In this document: positions 43,769-51,369 of the stretch, one piece after another
How the letters are laid out: each line of letters begins with the position of its first letter
Position numbering within the stretch: the stretch's first letter is position 1
Assembly (NCBI RefSeq): GCF_022163125.1
Contig: NZ_CP091881.1
Coordinates: 7,083,001-7,147,000, forward strand
Source: Paenibacillus sp. HWE-109
GTDB taxonomy: Bacteria; Bacillota; Bacilli; Paenibacillales; NBRC-103111
DNA: 64,000 nucleotides
Reading direction: 5' to 3'
The notes under the pieces: model-generated
Told to the model about the DNA's origin: nothing
Seen by the model: the letters and a program-made list of their open reading frames with translations, nothing else
The model's database searches: none
Translations under genes and position numbers: made by a program

Positions 43769-44659
43769 TCATGAAAATCTTTTCTCTAGTTTGTTGAAAA
43801 TCGTATTGATAATAACCGTTGCAATTAAGCACAGACCAACCAAGAAGGCGGCAATCGCGCTTCCGTAGCCATATTTCATGGACAGGAATGACATGTTGTA
43901 CATATGCGTCGAAATCACATCAGTTGCATGCGCCGGGCCGCCTGCGGTCATGACCATGACCATGTCGAATGCCTGCAGGGAGCCGATGAAGGCGAGGACG
44001 ATCGATATTTTGAAAATCGGAATATTCATAGGGAAGGTAATATGCCAGTCGGCTTTAAGCCCCTCTGCACCGTCAATCCGGGCTGCTTCATAAATATCAG
44101 CAGGGATGTTCTGAATGCCGGTAAACTGGATCAATGTATGATAACCAAGGTACTGCCACAGGGCCACGAAGTAGAGCGAGTACATCGCAATCTTGGGTTC
44201 TGTCAACCACGAATGGGTCCAGCTGTGCAAGTTCAGCATGTCTAATACTTGATTCAGCATGCCCCCCATAGCGGCAGGGTTGTAGATCGTTTTCCACAAT
44301 TGACCGATGATAACAACGGATAAAATAACCGGTAAAAAGTAACTCGAAACGAGAAAATTCGGTTTTTTGATAAAACGGTTAAGCAGCATCGCCACGCCTA
44401 AAGCGACCGGAATTTCAGCCATGGAAAACACGGCGAACATCAAGGTACGGCGAACAGACGGCCAGAACACGGGGTCTGCGAAAAGCAAGGTGTGGAAATT
44501 TTTGAACCCGACGAACGTCGACTCGCCAATTCCATTCCAATCCAGTAGTCCGCTGTAAAGCGATACGAGAATCGGGACAAAAACGAGACTGACATAAATA
44601 ATCAAACACGGCAGTACAAACATGGCAATCGTCCACTTGGAGACTCTTAACACATTCAC
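43769..44659 (-). CDS. Sugar ABC importer permease (MalF type), cluster 2
   Basis: The ~296-residue permease has six helices and the EAA loop 'ADIYEAARIDGAEGLKADWHITFPMNIPIFKI'. The start is set at the GTG at 44659 because AAGGAGG lies exactly eight bases upstream; a longer frame to 44689 exists but would place that site inside the gene. 'WNGIGESTFVGFKNFHTLLFADPVFW' is the typical first extracellular loop of N-acetylglucosamine/multi-sugar permeases. Substrate unknown. Confidence 0.92.
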   Translation of the reverse strand: MNVLRVSKWTIAMFVLPCLIIYVSLVFVPILVSLYSGLLDWNGIGESTFVGFKNFHTLLFADPVFWPSVRRTLMFAVFSMAEIPVALGVAMLLNRFIKKPNFLVSSYFLPVILSVVIIGQLWKTIYNPAAMGGMLNQVLDMLNLHSWTHSWLTEPKIAMYSLYFVALWQYLGYHTLIQFTGIQNIPADIYEAARIDGAEGLKADWHITFPMNIPIFKISIVLAFIGSLQAFDMVMVMTAGGPAHATDVISTHMYNMSFLSMKYGYGSAIAAFLVGLCLIATVIINTIFNKLEKRFS

Positions 44660-44687
44660 TTGGCTCGCCTCCTTCATGGCATATACC

Positions 44688-44738
44688 AATCGGAATTCAC
44701 CCTCAGCACACTCGCGGCGCTCAGGATAAATTCCGATT
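44688..44738 (-). terminator. Intercistronic stem-loop between binding-protein and permease genes
   Basis: A perfect 10-bp stem AATCGGAATT / AATTCCGATT encloses a 31-base loop. No T-run follows on the minus strand, so it is more likely an mRNA-stabilising or partially terminating structure that raises binding-protein levels over permease levels. Confidence 0.55.
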
Positions 44739-44754
44739 TGGCTGCTAATTCATC

Positions 44755-46116
44755 TTATTTTTTGTTCGTGTCGTAGGCTGTTTGGTGTTCTTTCCCTACT
44801 TCAGCAGGATCTTTCTTCTGCACGAAGAGGTTTTGGATGCTAGTTAAGTGACCTTGCGATGTTCCTGGGTTCATCGTGTTGTCGAATGCCAAGTCGCCGC
44901 CTTTTACTTGTTTGAACAAGCCAAGCACTTCCATCGCCATGTCGGAGTAACCAGCTGCTTTGAAGTCGCCGTCTACTTTTTGTGCGATACCTACTGCGCC
45001 TTTAACTGCGAAAGCTTCTTTAGGGAAGTTAAGCATGAAGAAGTTCAAGAAATCTTTGGTTTCTTTCAAATGTTTGCTGTTTGCAGAGATTGCGAACGCG
45101 CTGCCTGGTGCCAACATGAACTCATCTGGGTTACCTTTGCCTTTAACTGTCGGGAATTTGAATACGCCCACTTTACCGTTAACGGAAGAAGTTTCGATGC
45201 CGCCAGTTGCCCAGCTGCCCATGTAGTACATAGCCGCTTTGCCTGTTTTGAACAAGTTCTCACCGGCATTGTAGTCAAAAGATGTTGCGCCTTCTTGGAA
45301 TGCGCCAGCTTGGATCAAATCTTCAAAGCTGCTGACGGCGTCTGTGAAAGCTGGATCTGCGAAAGTCTTCTTGCCGTCAACAACCGCTTGCAGGAAGCCA
45401 GGTCCGCCGTTCGTGCGAAGCAAGACGTTCATGAACAAGAAGGAACCGGTCCAGGAATCTTTTTCACCGATGGCCATTGGCTGAATGCCTTTGCCTTTCA
45501 GTGTTTTGACAGCTGCAACCATTTCTTCGAATGTTTTCGGCACTTCAACGCCAGCTTGTTTGAACAAGTCTTTGTTGTAATAAACAAGTCCGATGTTGTT
45601 GCCGTCTGGAAGCGCGTAGATGTTCTTGTCGAACGTGTACCAGTCAAGGATACCGTCTTGGAACGTTGCTTTCAGGCCGTTTTGCTCAACCATATCGTTC
45701 AGCGGAGCGAAAAGTTTAGCATCAACGAAAGGCTTCATTTGCGCCGCTGGATTCACGATCGTGATATCCGGAACTTCTTTGGATGCCGCTTGTGTTTTCA
45801 ATTTCAGCTTTTGCTGATCCGTGTTCAAGGAATCAAGCTCGATTTTGATGTTCGGGTTTTTCGTTTGGTAGTCATTGACGATTTTCTTCAACATGCCGTT
45901 TTTCGGGTCCGTTGGATCTGGATATATGTTTTGGAACGTGATGGTAATGTTCTCTTTTTTCTCTACTGTGCTGGTCGTAGCCGCTGGTGTTGCTGCTGCT
46001 TTGGCATCCGGTGTGGCAGTGCTCGTGCTTGTTCCGCTGCCTGAACCGCATGCTGTTAAGCTGATTGCCAGTAAGCTTGCGCCGATAACTTGAAGACCTT
46101 TATATTTTTTTACCAA
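44755..46116 (-). CDS. Sugar-binding lipoprotein of ABC importer, cluster 2
   Basis: The 453-residue protein has a signal peptide with lipobox 'LTAC' at about residues 19-22, a Thr/Ala-rich linker, and a family-1 solute-binding fold ('ITITFQNIYPDPTDPKNGMLKKIVNDYQTKNPNIKIELDSLN', 'EVPDITIVNPAAQMKPFVDAKLF', 'YALPDGNNIGLVYYNKDLFKQAGV', 'GKAAMYYMGSWATGGIE', 'LKETKDFLNFFM'). A TTG start with GAGGGGGA upstream is used. Its codon use on the minus strand leaves a long antisense frame, which is a shadow. The sugar is unknown. Confidence 0.93.
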   Translation of the reverse strand: MVKKYKGLQVIGASLLAISLTACGSGSGTSTSTATPDAKAAATPAATTSTVEKKENITITFQNIYPDPTDPKNGMLKKIVNDYQTKNPNIKIELDSLNTDQQKLKLKTQAASKEVPDITIVNPAAQMKPFVDAKLFAPLNDMVEQNGLKATFQDGILDWYTFDKNIYALPDGNNIGLVYYNKDLFKQAGVEVPKTFEEMVAAVKTLKGKGIQPMAIGEKDSWTGSFLFMNVLLRTNGGPGFLQAVVDGKKTFADPAFTDAVSSFEDLIQAGAFQEGATSFDYNAGENLFKTGKAAMYYMGSWATGGIETSSVNGKVGVFKFPTVKGKGNPDEFMLAPGSAFAISANSKHLKETKDFLNFFMLNFPKEAFAVKGAVGIAQKVDGDFKAAGYSDMAMEVLGLFKQVKGGDLAFDNTMNPGTSQGHLTSIQNLFVQKKDPAEVGKEHQTAYDTNKK

Positions 46117-46156
46117 TGTGAATCCCCCTCGTTTGTTTGGTGATCTTGATGTCCTT

Positions 46157-46226
46157 ATTATTGCGCGAAAATGGGAGTGCTTACAATGTGGGAACTATAG
46201 GTATGATGTTTACTTTTTATAGGTAT
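46157..46226 (-). promoter_or_regulatory. Promoter of importer cluster 2 with AraC-type direct repeats
   Basis: On the minus strand two identical 9-base repeats ATACCTATA (46218-46226 and 46196-46204) are spaced exactly 22 bases apart, two helical turns. They are followed by -35 TTGTAA (46181-46186), an 18-base spacer and -10 AATAAT (46157-46162). This is the classic layout for an AraC-family activator. Confidence 0.65.
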
Positions 46227-46240
46227 CTGGGAAGCGACGA

Positions 46241-46289
46241 AAAAGCACCGACTGTACAACCCCTCATTGAGATTGTTCAGTCAGTGCTT
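46241..46289 (-). terminator. Terminator of the 46.5 kb hypothetical gene
   Basis: A 17-bp stem with two mismatches (AAGCACCGACTGTACAA against TTGTTCAGTCAGTGCTT) is followed by TTTTT on the minus strand. It also insulates the cluster 2 promoter. Confidence 0.75.
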
Positions 46290-46306
46290 GAATTAATTCG
46301 TAATAA

Positions 46307-46534
46307 CTAAATACCCTTTTTAAAACTTACTATGATATCAAAAGCAACAAAAACTAAACCACCTACTATAAGTATCCAAGGCAAGGTATAAATATATTCA
46401 GGGAGAGGAAAATCTTTCACAGTGCCTTGCGCTTCAACCATTTGATAATAAATGAAATATTTCGTTGCCAACTCTAAAAATAATAAGTAAAAAGCGCCTG
46501 AAATAATTAATAAAGTACCTGCTATTTTATTCAA
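46307..46534 (-). CDS. Small two-helix membrane protein, unknown
   Basis: A frame of about 75 codons encodes two hydrophobic segments ('IAGTLLIISGAFYLLFLELATKYFIYY' and 'YTLPWILIVGGLVFVAFDIIVSF') separated by a short polar loop and ending in KKGI. A TTG start at 46534 with GTGGGGA upstream fits better than the GTG at 46546. It is AT-rich compared with the importer genes around it and has its own terminator. I do not recognise a family. Its neighbour upstream on the same strand is the orphan binding protein, with only ~55 bases between them, so the two may be co-transcribed. Confidence 0.6.
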   Translation of the reverse strand: MNKIAGTLLIISGAFYLLFLELATKYFIYYQMVEAQGTVKDFPLPEYIYTLPWILIVGGLVFVAFDIIVSFKKGI

Positions 46535-46590
46535 AATAATCCCCACTTTCGAATATTAATTCCCATACAGCTCCTTTAAGAGAATTCATA

Positions 46591-47877
46591 CTACTTTATT
46601 GACGTTACAAGTATCTCTTGGCCTTTTTCTTCGAACTCCTTTAAAGCCTCTTCTGTCGTAATTCTACCTTGAATAGTTTGATTCAGTAACTCCGAACCGA
46701 TTGCTGCAATTTTAGAAATCTTTATTGTATCTACGTGGATTGATTCTCTTTGATTATAAGTCACTTTATAATCGTAAAACTTACTAGAGAAATCATCATC
46801 ACGCATAATATTACTTCTTGAAGTAAGCAAAGGTAAATTCTGAGATTTAACCTTTGCTACCCCTTCACTATTAATAAACTTTATTAGATCCCAAGATTCC
46901 TTTATGTGAGTGCTATTGCTTATTATTCCAGATAAACCGAATAAAGTTATATTCAACCCTTCCTTATTATCTGAAAAATACGGCAAACTTGCAACTCCGT
47001 AATCATCTTTATTATTTAATCCACCTTGAACTATCCTGCTATAATCATAAATTGCCATACCCACTTTATTGTTTCCGAAGTTTGGGCTAATTCCTTGTTT
47101 CTTAGCAACCATCGGAGTAAACACAATTTTTTTACTATATAAATCTGCAACCTGCCCCCACACTTTTTTCCACGACGGTGTGTTTACAACCATTTTATTC
47201 CCATCCCCTTGAACAAGACTTAACTCATTCGCGTACGTAAAAATGCCCAAAGCATCAAATGGATCTGGTTGCGGTAAATCCAACCCATATATTCCTTCGG
47301 TTTCTAATCTCTTTGATATAGCTTCAGCTTTTTGAACTAAATCATCCCAACTTTCATGATCAGAAGGAGGATCTATATTTAAATCCGAAAATATTTTTTT
47401 GTTATAAACCAAACCAAACGAATTAAAAAACGGTGCTAATCCATATGTTTTTCCATCTCCGTAGACAGATATCATAGTTTTCACAATATCAGCGTAATTA
47501 TTAAAATCGAAATTGTCTTGTTTCATTAGAGGATCTAACTCTACTAATAAATTTTCATTTACTAATGTTGTTAATTCAGGCCCTCTTACAAAGGCAACAT
47601 CAATCGGATTTTCTTTAATAATATTAATCATTGCATTGATGGGATCATTAATTTTCTTCTCATCTTTACTTATTATTGTGTTTAGATCAAGAATGTTGAT
47701 TTTTACATTAGGGTGAACTAGCTGATATGGTTCAATCCAATTTTGCCGTACTTGTTGCGAATCCTCTGCTAAAACTGTAAGTTGAATATTTTTATCTTCT
47801 TTAGAGGTAGTTTGACAACCGCTAGTCAAAAATACTGTACAAAATAAGACAGTTAGCCCAAGCGCAATGTTTTTCAT
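46591..47877 (-). CDS. Orphan extracellular solute-binding lipoprotein
   Basis: The 428-residue protein has a lipobox 'LTSGC' at about residues 16-20 and a divergent family-1 solute-binding fold ('IQLTVLAEDSQQVRQNWIEPYQLVHPNVKINILDLN', 'VAFVRGPELTTLVNENLLVELDPLM', 'YGLAPFFNSFGLVYNKKIFSDLNIDPP', 'KVGMAIYDYSRIVQGG', 'SWDLIKFINSEGVAK'). The ATG at 47877 is preferred, with AAAGGTG upstream. No permease gene lies near, and base composition is clearly more AT-rich than in the importer clusters. It may deliver to a permease elsewhere or sense a ligand; it belongs to the AT-rich island. Confidence 0.8.
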   Translation of the reverse strand: MKNIALGLTVLFCTVFLTSGCQTTSKEDKNIQLTVLAEDSQQVRQNWIEPYQLVHPNVKINILDLNTIISKDEKKINDPINAMINIIKENPIDVAFVRGPELTTLVNENLLVELDPLMKQDNFDFNNYADIVKTMISVYGDGKTYGLAPFFNSFGLVYNKKIFSDLNIDPPSDHESWDDLVQKAEAISKRLETEGIYGLDLPQPDPFDALGIFTYANELSLVQGDGNKMVVNTPSWKKVWGQVADLYSKKIVFTPMVAKKQGISPNFGNNKVGMAIYDYSRIVQGGLNNKDDYGVASLPYFSDNKEGLNITLFGLSGIISNSTHIKESWDLIKFINSEGVAKVKSQNLPLLTSRSNIMRDDDFSSKFYDYKVTYNQRESIHVDTIKISKIAAIGSELLNQTIQGRITTEEALKEFEEKGQEILVTSIK

Positions 47878-47919
47878 CTTTGAGTTCACACCTTTATATT
47901 TTTTCGAAATTATTAATGG

Positions 47920-47950
47920 AAAGGGAGATTGATTCACTCAATCCCCCTTT
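47920..47950 (-). terminator. Hairpin after the secreted-protein gene
   Basis: The stem AAAGGGAGATTGA / TCAATCCCCCTTT (one mismatch) lies between the secreted-protein gene and the orphan binding-protein gene. There is no strong T-run, so partial read-through is possible. Confidence 0.6.
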
Positions 47951-47983
47951 CGTGTGTGGTGAATTATCTATTTAATTAAAAAC

Positions 47984-48454
47984 TTAACCCTGGGGATCGT
48001 GTGAAGTCCAAGAGTTGCCTGCTTTTTGAGGGAAATCGGATTCAACATTATAATAATGATCATCCCCATACCAGTGGGTTACTGTATAGTTACCTACATA
48101 ACCAGTCAGATACTGGTACCCAAAAAAGTAAATTTTCTCACCTGAAGTAAGCGTGTATGTAAGAGTTTTAGTCCAAGTATCCGTATCTACCCATTGCACG
48201 TTCGTTGCATAAGAAAATGAACTTTTAAAAGAAGCAGTGGCTGTAATACTAACAGTAGTAGTACTTGTTACTGTTCCCGCTAGTGAAACTGTTAGATTTC
48301 CACAACCTACACAGTTAGAATCACTATCCAACAAATGGTAGGCAGTTGCGATGTTGTACGTTGTTTTAGTGTTTTGATAAGAATCTGCAAATGCAGATGA
48401 CGCCATGCTAAGCATTAAGATTAATGCAAAAGCCATTGAATAGATTTTTTTCAT
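47984..48454 (-). CDS. Secreted protein of unknown function
   Basis: The 156-residue protein has a clear signal peptide (MKKIYSMAFALILMLSMASSAFA, cleaved after ~residue 23). The mature part is rich in Thr, Ser and Tyr, with alternating patterns suggesting beta-strands ('LTVSLAGTVTSTTTVSITATASF'), and a single CxxC ('NCVGCG') that could form a disulphide. GGGAGGAA precedes the ATG. It has no recognisable domain. It lies downstream of a small LuxR-type regulator and shares with it an identical 15-base upstream box (48515-48529), so it is probably a target of that regulator. Confidence 0.75.
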   Translation of the reverse strand: MKKIYSMAFALILMLSMASSAFADSYQNTKTTYNIATAYHLLDSDSNCVGCGNLTVSLAGTVTSTTTVSITATASFKSSFSYATNVQWVDTDTWTKTLTYTLTSGEKIYFFGYQYLTGYVGNYTVTHWYGDDHYYNVESDFPQKAGNSWTSHDPQG

Positions 48455-48496
48455 TTTTTACTATTCCTCCCATTTTTTCACCACACAAAAAAATTA

Positions 48497-48529
48497 AACC
48501 ACAGTTCCGTATTACAGTAAATACTTCAT
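48497..48529 (-). promoter_or_regulatory. Shared upstream box before the secreted-protein gene
   Basis: On the minus strand ATGAAGTATTTACTG (48515-48529) is followed 11 bases later by TGTGGTT. The same two blocks stand 12 bases apart before the LuxR-type gene (48850-48883). Confidence 0.55.
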
Positions 48530-48546
48530 ATGTAAAAATATGTAAT

Positions 48547-48795
48547 TTATATGTTACTTAAAATCATAATTATTAGCATTGTCTTGGAGCTCACATTTAG
48601 CTTCTTATTTATATTTTGTAAATGAGTTCTAACCGTATTCTTGCTTATTGTGAGTACACTGGCAATTTCTTTGTAATTATAATCATCTACTACCCAGTGA
48701 AGTAAAACTTCTTTCTCTCTTTCTGTTAGATCATTTATTTTGAGTAGATTTGTCCTTAACACTGCATTTCTTTTTGTAAGATGCGGTTCTATCAT
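48547..48795 (-). CDS. Stand-alone LuxR/GerE-type DNA-binding regulator
   Basis: The 82-residue protein consists only of a LuxR-type helix-turn-helix: 'INDLTEREKEVLLHWVVDDYNYKEIASVLTISKNTVRTHLQNINKKLNV'. There is no receiver or ligand domain, as in GerE. Strong ribosome site AAGGGGAGG before the ATG. It is AT-rich like its two neighbours. An identical upstream box before this gene and before the secreted-protein gene suggests autoregulation and control of the next gene. The signal, if any, is unknown; amounts of the regulator itself may be the control point. Confidence 0.85.
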   Translation of the reverse strand: MIEPHLTKRNAVLRTNLLKINDLTEREKEVLLHWVVDDYNYKEIASVLTISKNTVRTHLQNINKKLNVSSKTMLIIMILSNI

Positions 48796-48849
48796 AATAA
48801 CCTCCCCTTTTTCGCTGCAGAGATTCCCTTTTTATGGCATTTATTATTT

Positions 48850-48883
48850 AACCACACTTTTCTTTATGCAGTAAATACTTCAT
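48850..48883 (-). promoter_or_regulatory. Shared upstream box before the LuxR-type gene
   Basis: ATGAAGTATTTACTG (minus strand, 48869-48883) is identical to the box at 48515-48529 and is followed by TGTGGTT at nearly the same distance. The flanking ~60 bases towards 48930 are very AT-rich. Confidence 0.55.
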
Positions 48884-48967
48884 TTCACAAAATATATATT
48901 AAATGTATTTTATTGTATTTTATATACGTGGTTTTTTTGATGTTCATCACAAAGAAGCTAAAATCGA

Positions 48968-49016
48968 CAAAAAGACCGACCCATTCGCTTGATAGGCGAA
49001 ATGGAATCGATCTTTA
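48968..49016 (-). terminator. Terminator of the lyase operon
   Basis: The stem AAAGATCGA..CCATTTCGC / GCGAATGG..TCGGTCTTT, with small bulges, is followed by TTTTT on the minus strand. Confidence 0.75.
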
Positions 49017-49038
49017 TAGATAAGTCCAATATACAAAC

Positions 49039-51342
49039 TTAGTAAGCCTTAGGTACCTCAACTTTATTCGTGATGCCGTCTTCCGTGAAGTAGATATGCG
49101 TGTCGAAGCCTTGGTCATCCATGAAATAGGACACGTATTTCGGCTCGCCGTGCTTGATCGGCACGAGGAGCGTCGCGATCCGGTGGCTGCGCGCCGGCTT
49201 GGTGGTTGCCTTCAGGTGCCAATGCTGCGGCAAGCCTTCGATTTCGACCGGATCAACATCCGCGAAGCCTTGATGCTGCGTCAGCTCCAGTTCACCGGAG
49301 GAGCAGTACACGAAGCGACCGTCCATGTCCGCTTTGCGGCCCTGGACTTTGAAGGTCTGTCCGTTCAGCTTCATCTCGTACAGGGTCTGGAACAGCCAAT
49401 CGACGGAGCCTGCCTGCGACAGGTCGATATGATCGACAACCACAACATACGTGCCAAAGAAGTACAATTCGCGCACATAGCGCTCTAGATATGGCACGTT
49501 CTCCAGATATGCCGCCGTGCCGTTGCTGCGGGAGTATCCGTAGCCCTTGCGCTGCTCGGCCACTTCGACGAAGCCGCTGGCAGCCATGTTCAGCACTTTA
49601 TTTTTCTCGGCGTACTGCCCCCGCCCGTCAATCAAAATGTTGTTCGTCGAACGCGTCTGCCGACGCCAGTTCATATGCATCGTGCTGTTGAACGCCACGT
49701 AATAGCCGCTTTCTATGGCCAATGGTTCGCCATAGGCGTGCAGCAGGAAGCCGTTTTGGTCGCCATGGCTATGGCTGACGGAGCCGTATTTGCTGCTCTT
49801 CGTCAGCAGCATGATATGTCGCTCCGGATCGGCCATTTGCGAATGGAAGGCGACCCAGCCGATGTCGCGGAACCATTTGACCGACTCAATATTGGCGTCA
49901 GTCGGCTCTATCGCCTCCACCTGCGGATAATCGTGACGGTAGACCATCTCGTCAAAACGGAAATCCCACCAGCCGTAATTGTAGAATTTCATCTCGGAAT
50001 CGGTATCCGTCTCGCGCACCCGCTCGAAATACCATTGGTACAACCCATTGTCGGTAACGCCAGCAAATTGACGAATGTTGAAGCCCGTCTTCAAGCTCAC
50101 CGGATCACCAAGCGTGGATTGATCCCCGAAGCTGGCGCGGAGAGTGTCCGGGCTGAACGTATACAGCGGGAAATCGCCGGTTTTCGCAAAAAATGGTCTT
50201 TGATAAAAATTAATGCCCGTATATTTCTTCAGCAAATTCATCGCTTCCGTGACAAAGGCCATCCCGGTCGTCCAATACATCGGACCTTCCGCCCAGCCGC
50301 CATCCGGTCCGCCCCACGGCGAATATAAGCACGCATAGTATTCAAGGGTGTAGTCGAGCCACTCGCGGACTTCCGGCTCCTCCTCCAATAAAGCGATGCA
50401 GCTGGGAACGAGAACACTGGATAGCGAACGAACGGCATGACTGTCGAACGGCACATGATGGATTTTGGAATGTTCGATCACATGCTGGCTAATTTGGCGT
50501 GTGCGAGCCAGCAAAACCCCGCGCACCTGCACACGCTCCTCCTCAGACAACTCCGCATAAAGCCAATCGTAACCCCACGCGATAGCACCCGTCATACGGA
50601 AGGAAGCTTCATCATTGTAGTCACGGCTGGTCGTGCCGTCCATATTCCAAGAAATGGCGTGGAGCAGCCAAGTTTTGGCCTGATCCAAGAGGGCAGCATC
50701 TTCGGTTAAAGTACCCGCCACTGCAAGGTGACGAATCGCATAAAGCACTTCTTGCGTATCCATGTACATTTGACGCCAAAGCTTAGCAACTCGTTTGTTG
50801 CCGGGGTATGGCAACGGCTCAGCAATCAGCTCCCGATCTATCCAAGGCCGAACCGACTTTTCATAAAAAACATCAAATCCGCAATAACTCGGATCTACCG
50901 CTAATTGACGACGAAAATCTTCGATTTCGGCAGTTTGCAGCCATAATCTAGGATGCTGCACTGTTGCTTCCGCGTAGCGGCGGTGGCGGCTGGGCAGCGG
51001 AGTCTCCGGCAAATCTGCCGGGACCTCAAAGCGTCGCACTTGGCTCCATGCCGTATGCGAATCCTGCTCTTGAAGCAAAGCATACCGCCAGAAGTAGGTC
51101 CCCGGCTGCAGCGCTTCATCGGGCGTGTATAAGTTATAAGGAATCGGCTGTATAGTCTGCGTATCTTCCTGTGAGAAAGCAGGCGTTGACGAAATTTGCA
51201 GCACATAGCGATCCTGCTCCAATTGTGCAGGAATCCACGTAAAGCGAGGTGGGTTTTCCAGCAAAATCGTTTGCTCATTCGGTTCGTATTGTACAGTCAA
51301 CACGCCGCTCTGCGGTTCGTATAAGGGCGACAATAAGGTCAT
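49039..51342 (-). CDS. Heparinase II/III-fold polysaccharide lyase, DUF4962-type N-terminus
   Basis: The ~767-residue protein starts with a beta-sandwich region ('LLENPPRFTWIPAQLEQDRYVLQISSTPAF', 'PGTYFWRYALLQEQDSHTAWSQVRRFEVP'). An alpha/alpha toroid follows ('DEASFRMTGAIAWGYDWLYAELSEEERVQVR', 'HHVPFDSHAVRSLSSVLVPSCIALL'), then a heparinase II/III C-terminal domain with 'SSKYGSVSHSHGDQNGFLLHAYGEPLAIESGYY' and 'RSTNNILIDGRGQ'. The conserved His and Tyr fit a lyase acting on uronic-acid polymers by beta-elimination. There is no signal peptide, so it should act inside the cell on imported oligosaccharides. Start at ATG 51342 (GGGAGGA upstream). Confidence 0.88.
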   Translation of the reverse strand: MTLLSPLYEPQSGVLTVQYEPNEQTILLENPPRFTWIPAQLEQDRYVLQISSTPAFSQEDTQTIQPIPYNLYTPDEALQPGTYFWRYALLQEQDSHTAWSQVRRFEVPADLPETPLPSRHRRYAEATVQHPRLWLQTAEIEDFRRQLAVDPSYCGFDVFYEKSVRPWIDRELIAEPLPYPGNKRVAKLWRQMYMDTQEVLYAIRHLAVAGTLTEDAALLDQAKTWLLHAISWNMDGTTSRDYNDEASFRMTGAIAWGYDWLYAELSEEERVQVRGVLLARTRQISQHVIEHSKIHHVPFDSHAVRSLSSVLVPSCIALLEEEPEVREWLDYTLEYYACLYSPWGGPDGGWAEGPMYWTTGMAFVTEAMNLLKKYTGINFYQRPFFAKTGDFPLYTFSPDTLRASFGDQSTLGDPVSLKTGFNIRQFAGVTDNGLYQWYFERVRETDTDSEMKFYNYGWWDFRFDEMVYRHDYPQVEAIEPTDANIESVKWFRDIGWVAFHSQMADPERHIMLLTKSSKYGSVSHSHGDQNGFLLHAYGEPLAIESGYYVAFNSTMHMNWRRQTRSTNNILIDGRGQYAEKNKVLNMAASGFVEVAEQRKGYGYSRSNGTAAYLENVPYLERYVRELYFFGTYVVVVDHIDLSQAGSVDWLFQTLYEMKLNGQTFKVQGRKADMDGRFVYCSSGELELTQHQGFADVDPVEIEGLPQHWHLKATTKPARSHRIATLLVPIKHGEPKYVSYFMDDQGFDTHIYFTEDGITNKVEVPKAY

Positions 51343-51369
51343 ATCCATTCTCCTCCCGGGTGATGATCT

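Noticed and set aside
44848..46044. 398-codon plus-strand frame opposite the cluster 2 binding-protein gene
   Set aside because: It has a Cys- and Phe-rich, domain-free translation and lies fully antisense to a clear lipoprotein gene; codon bias of the real gene explains it.
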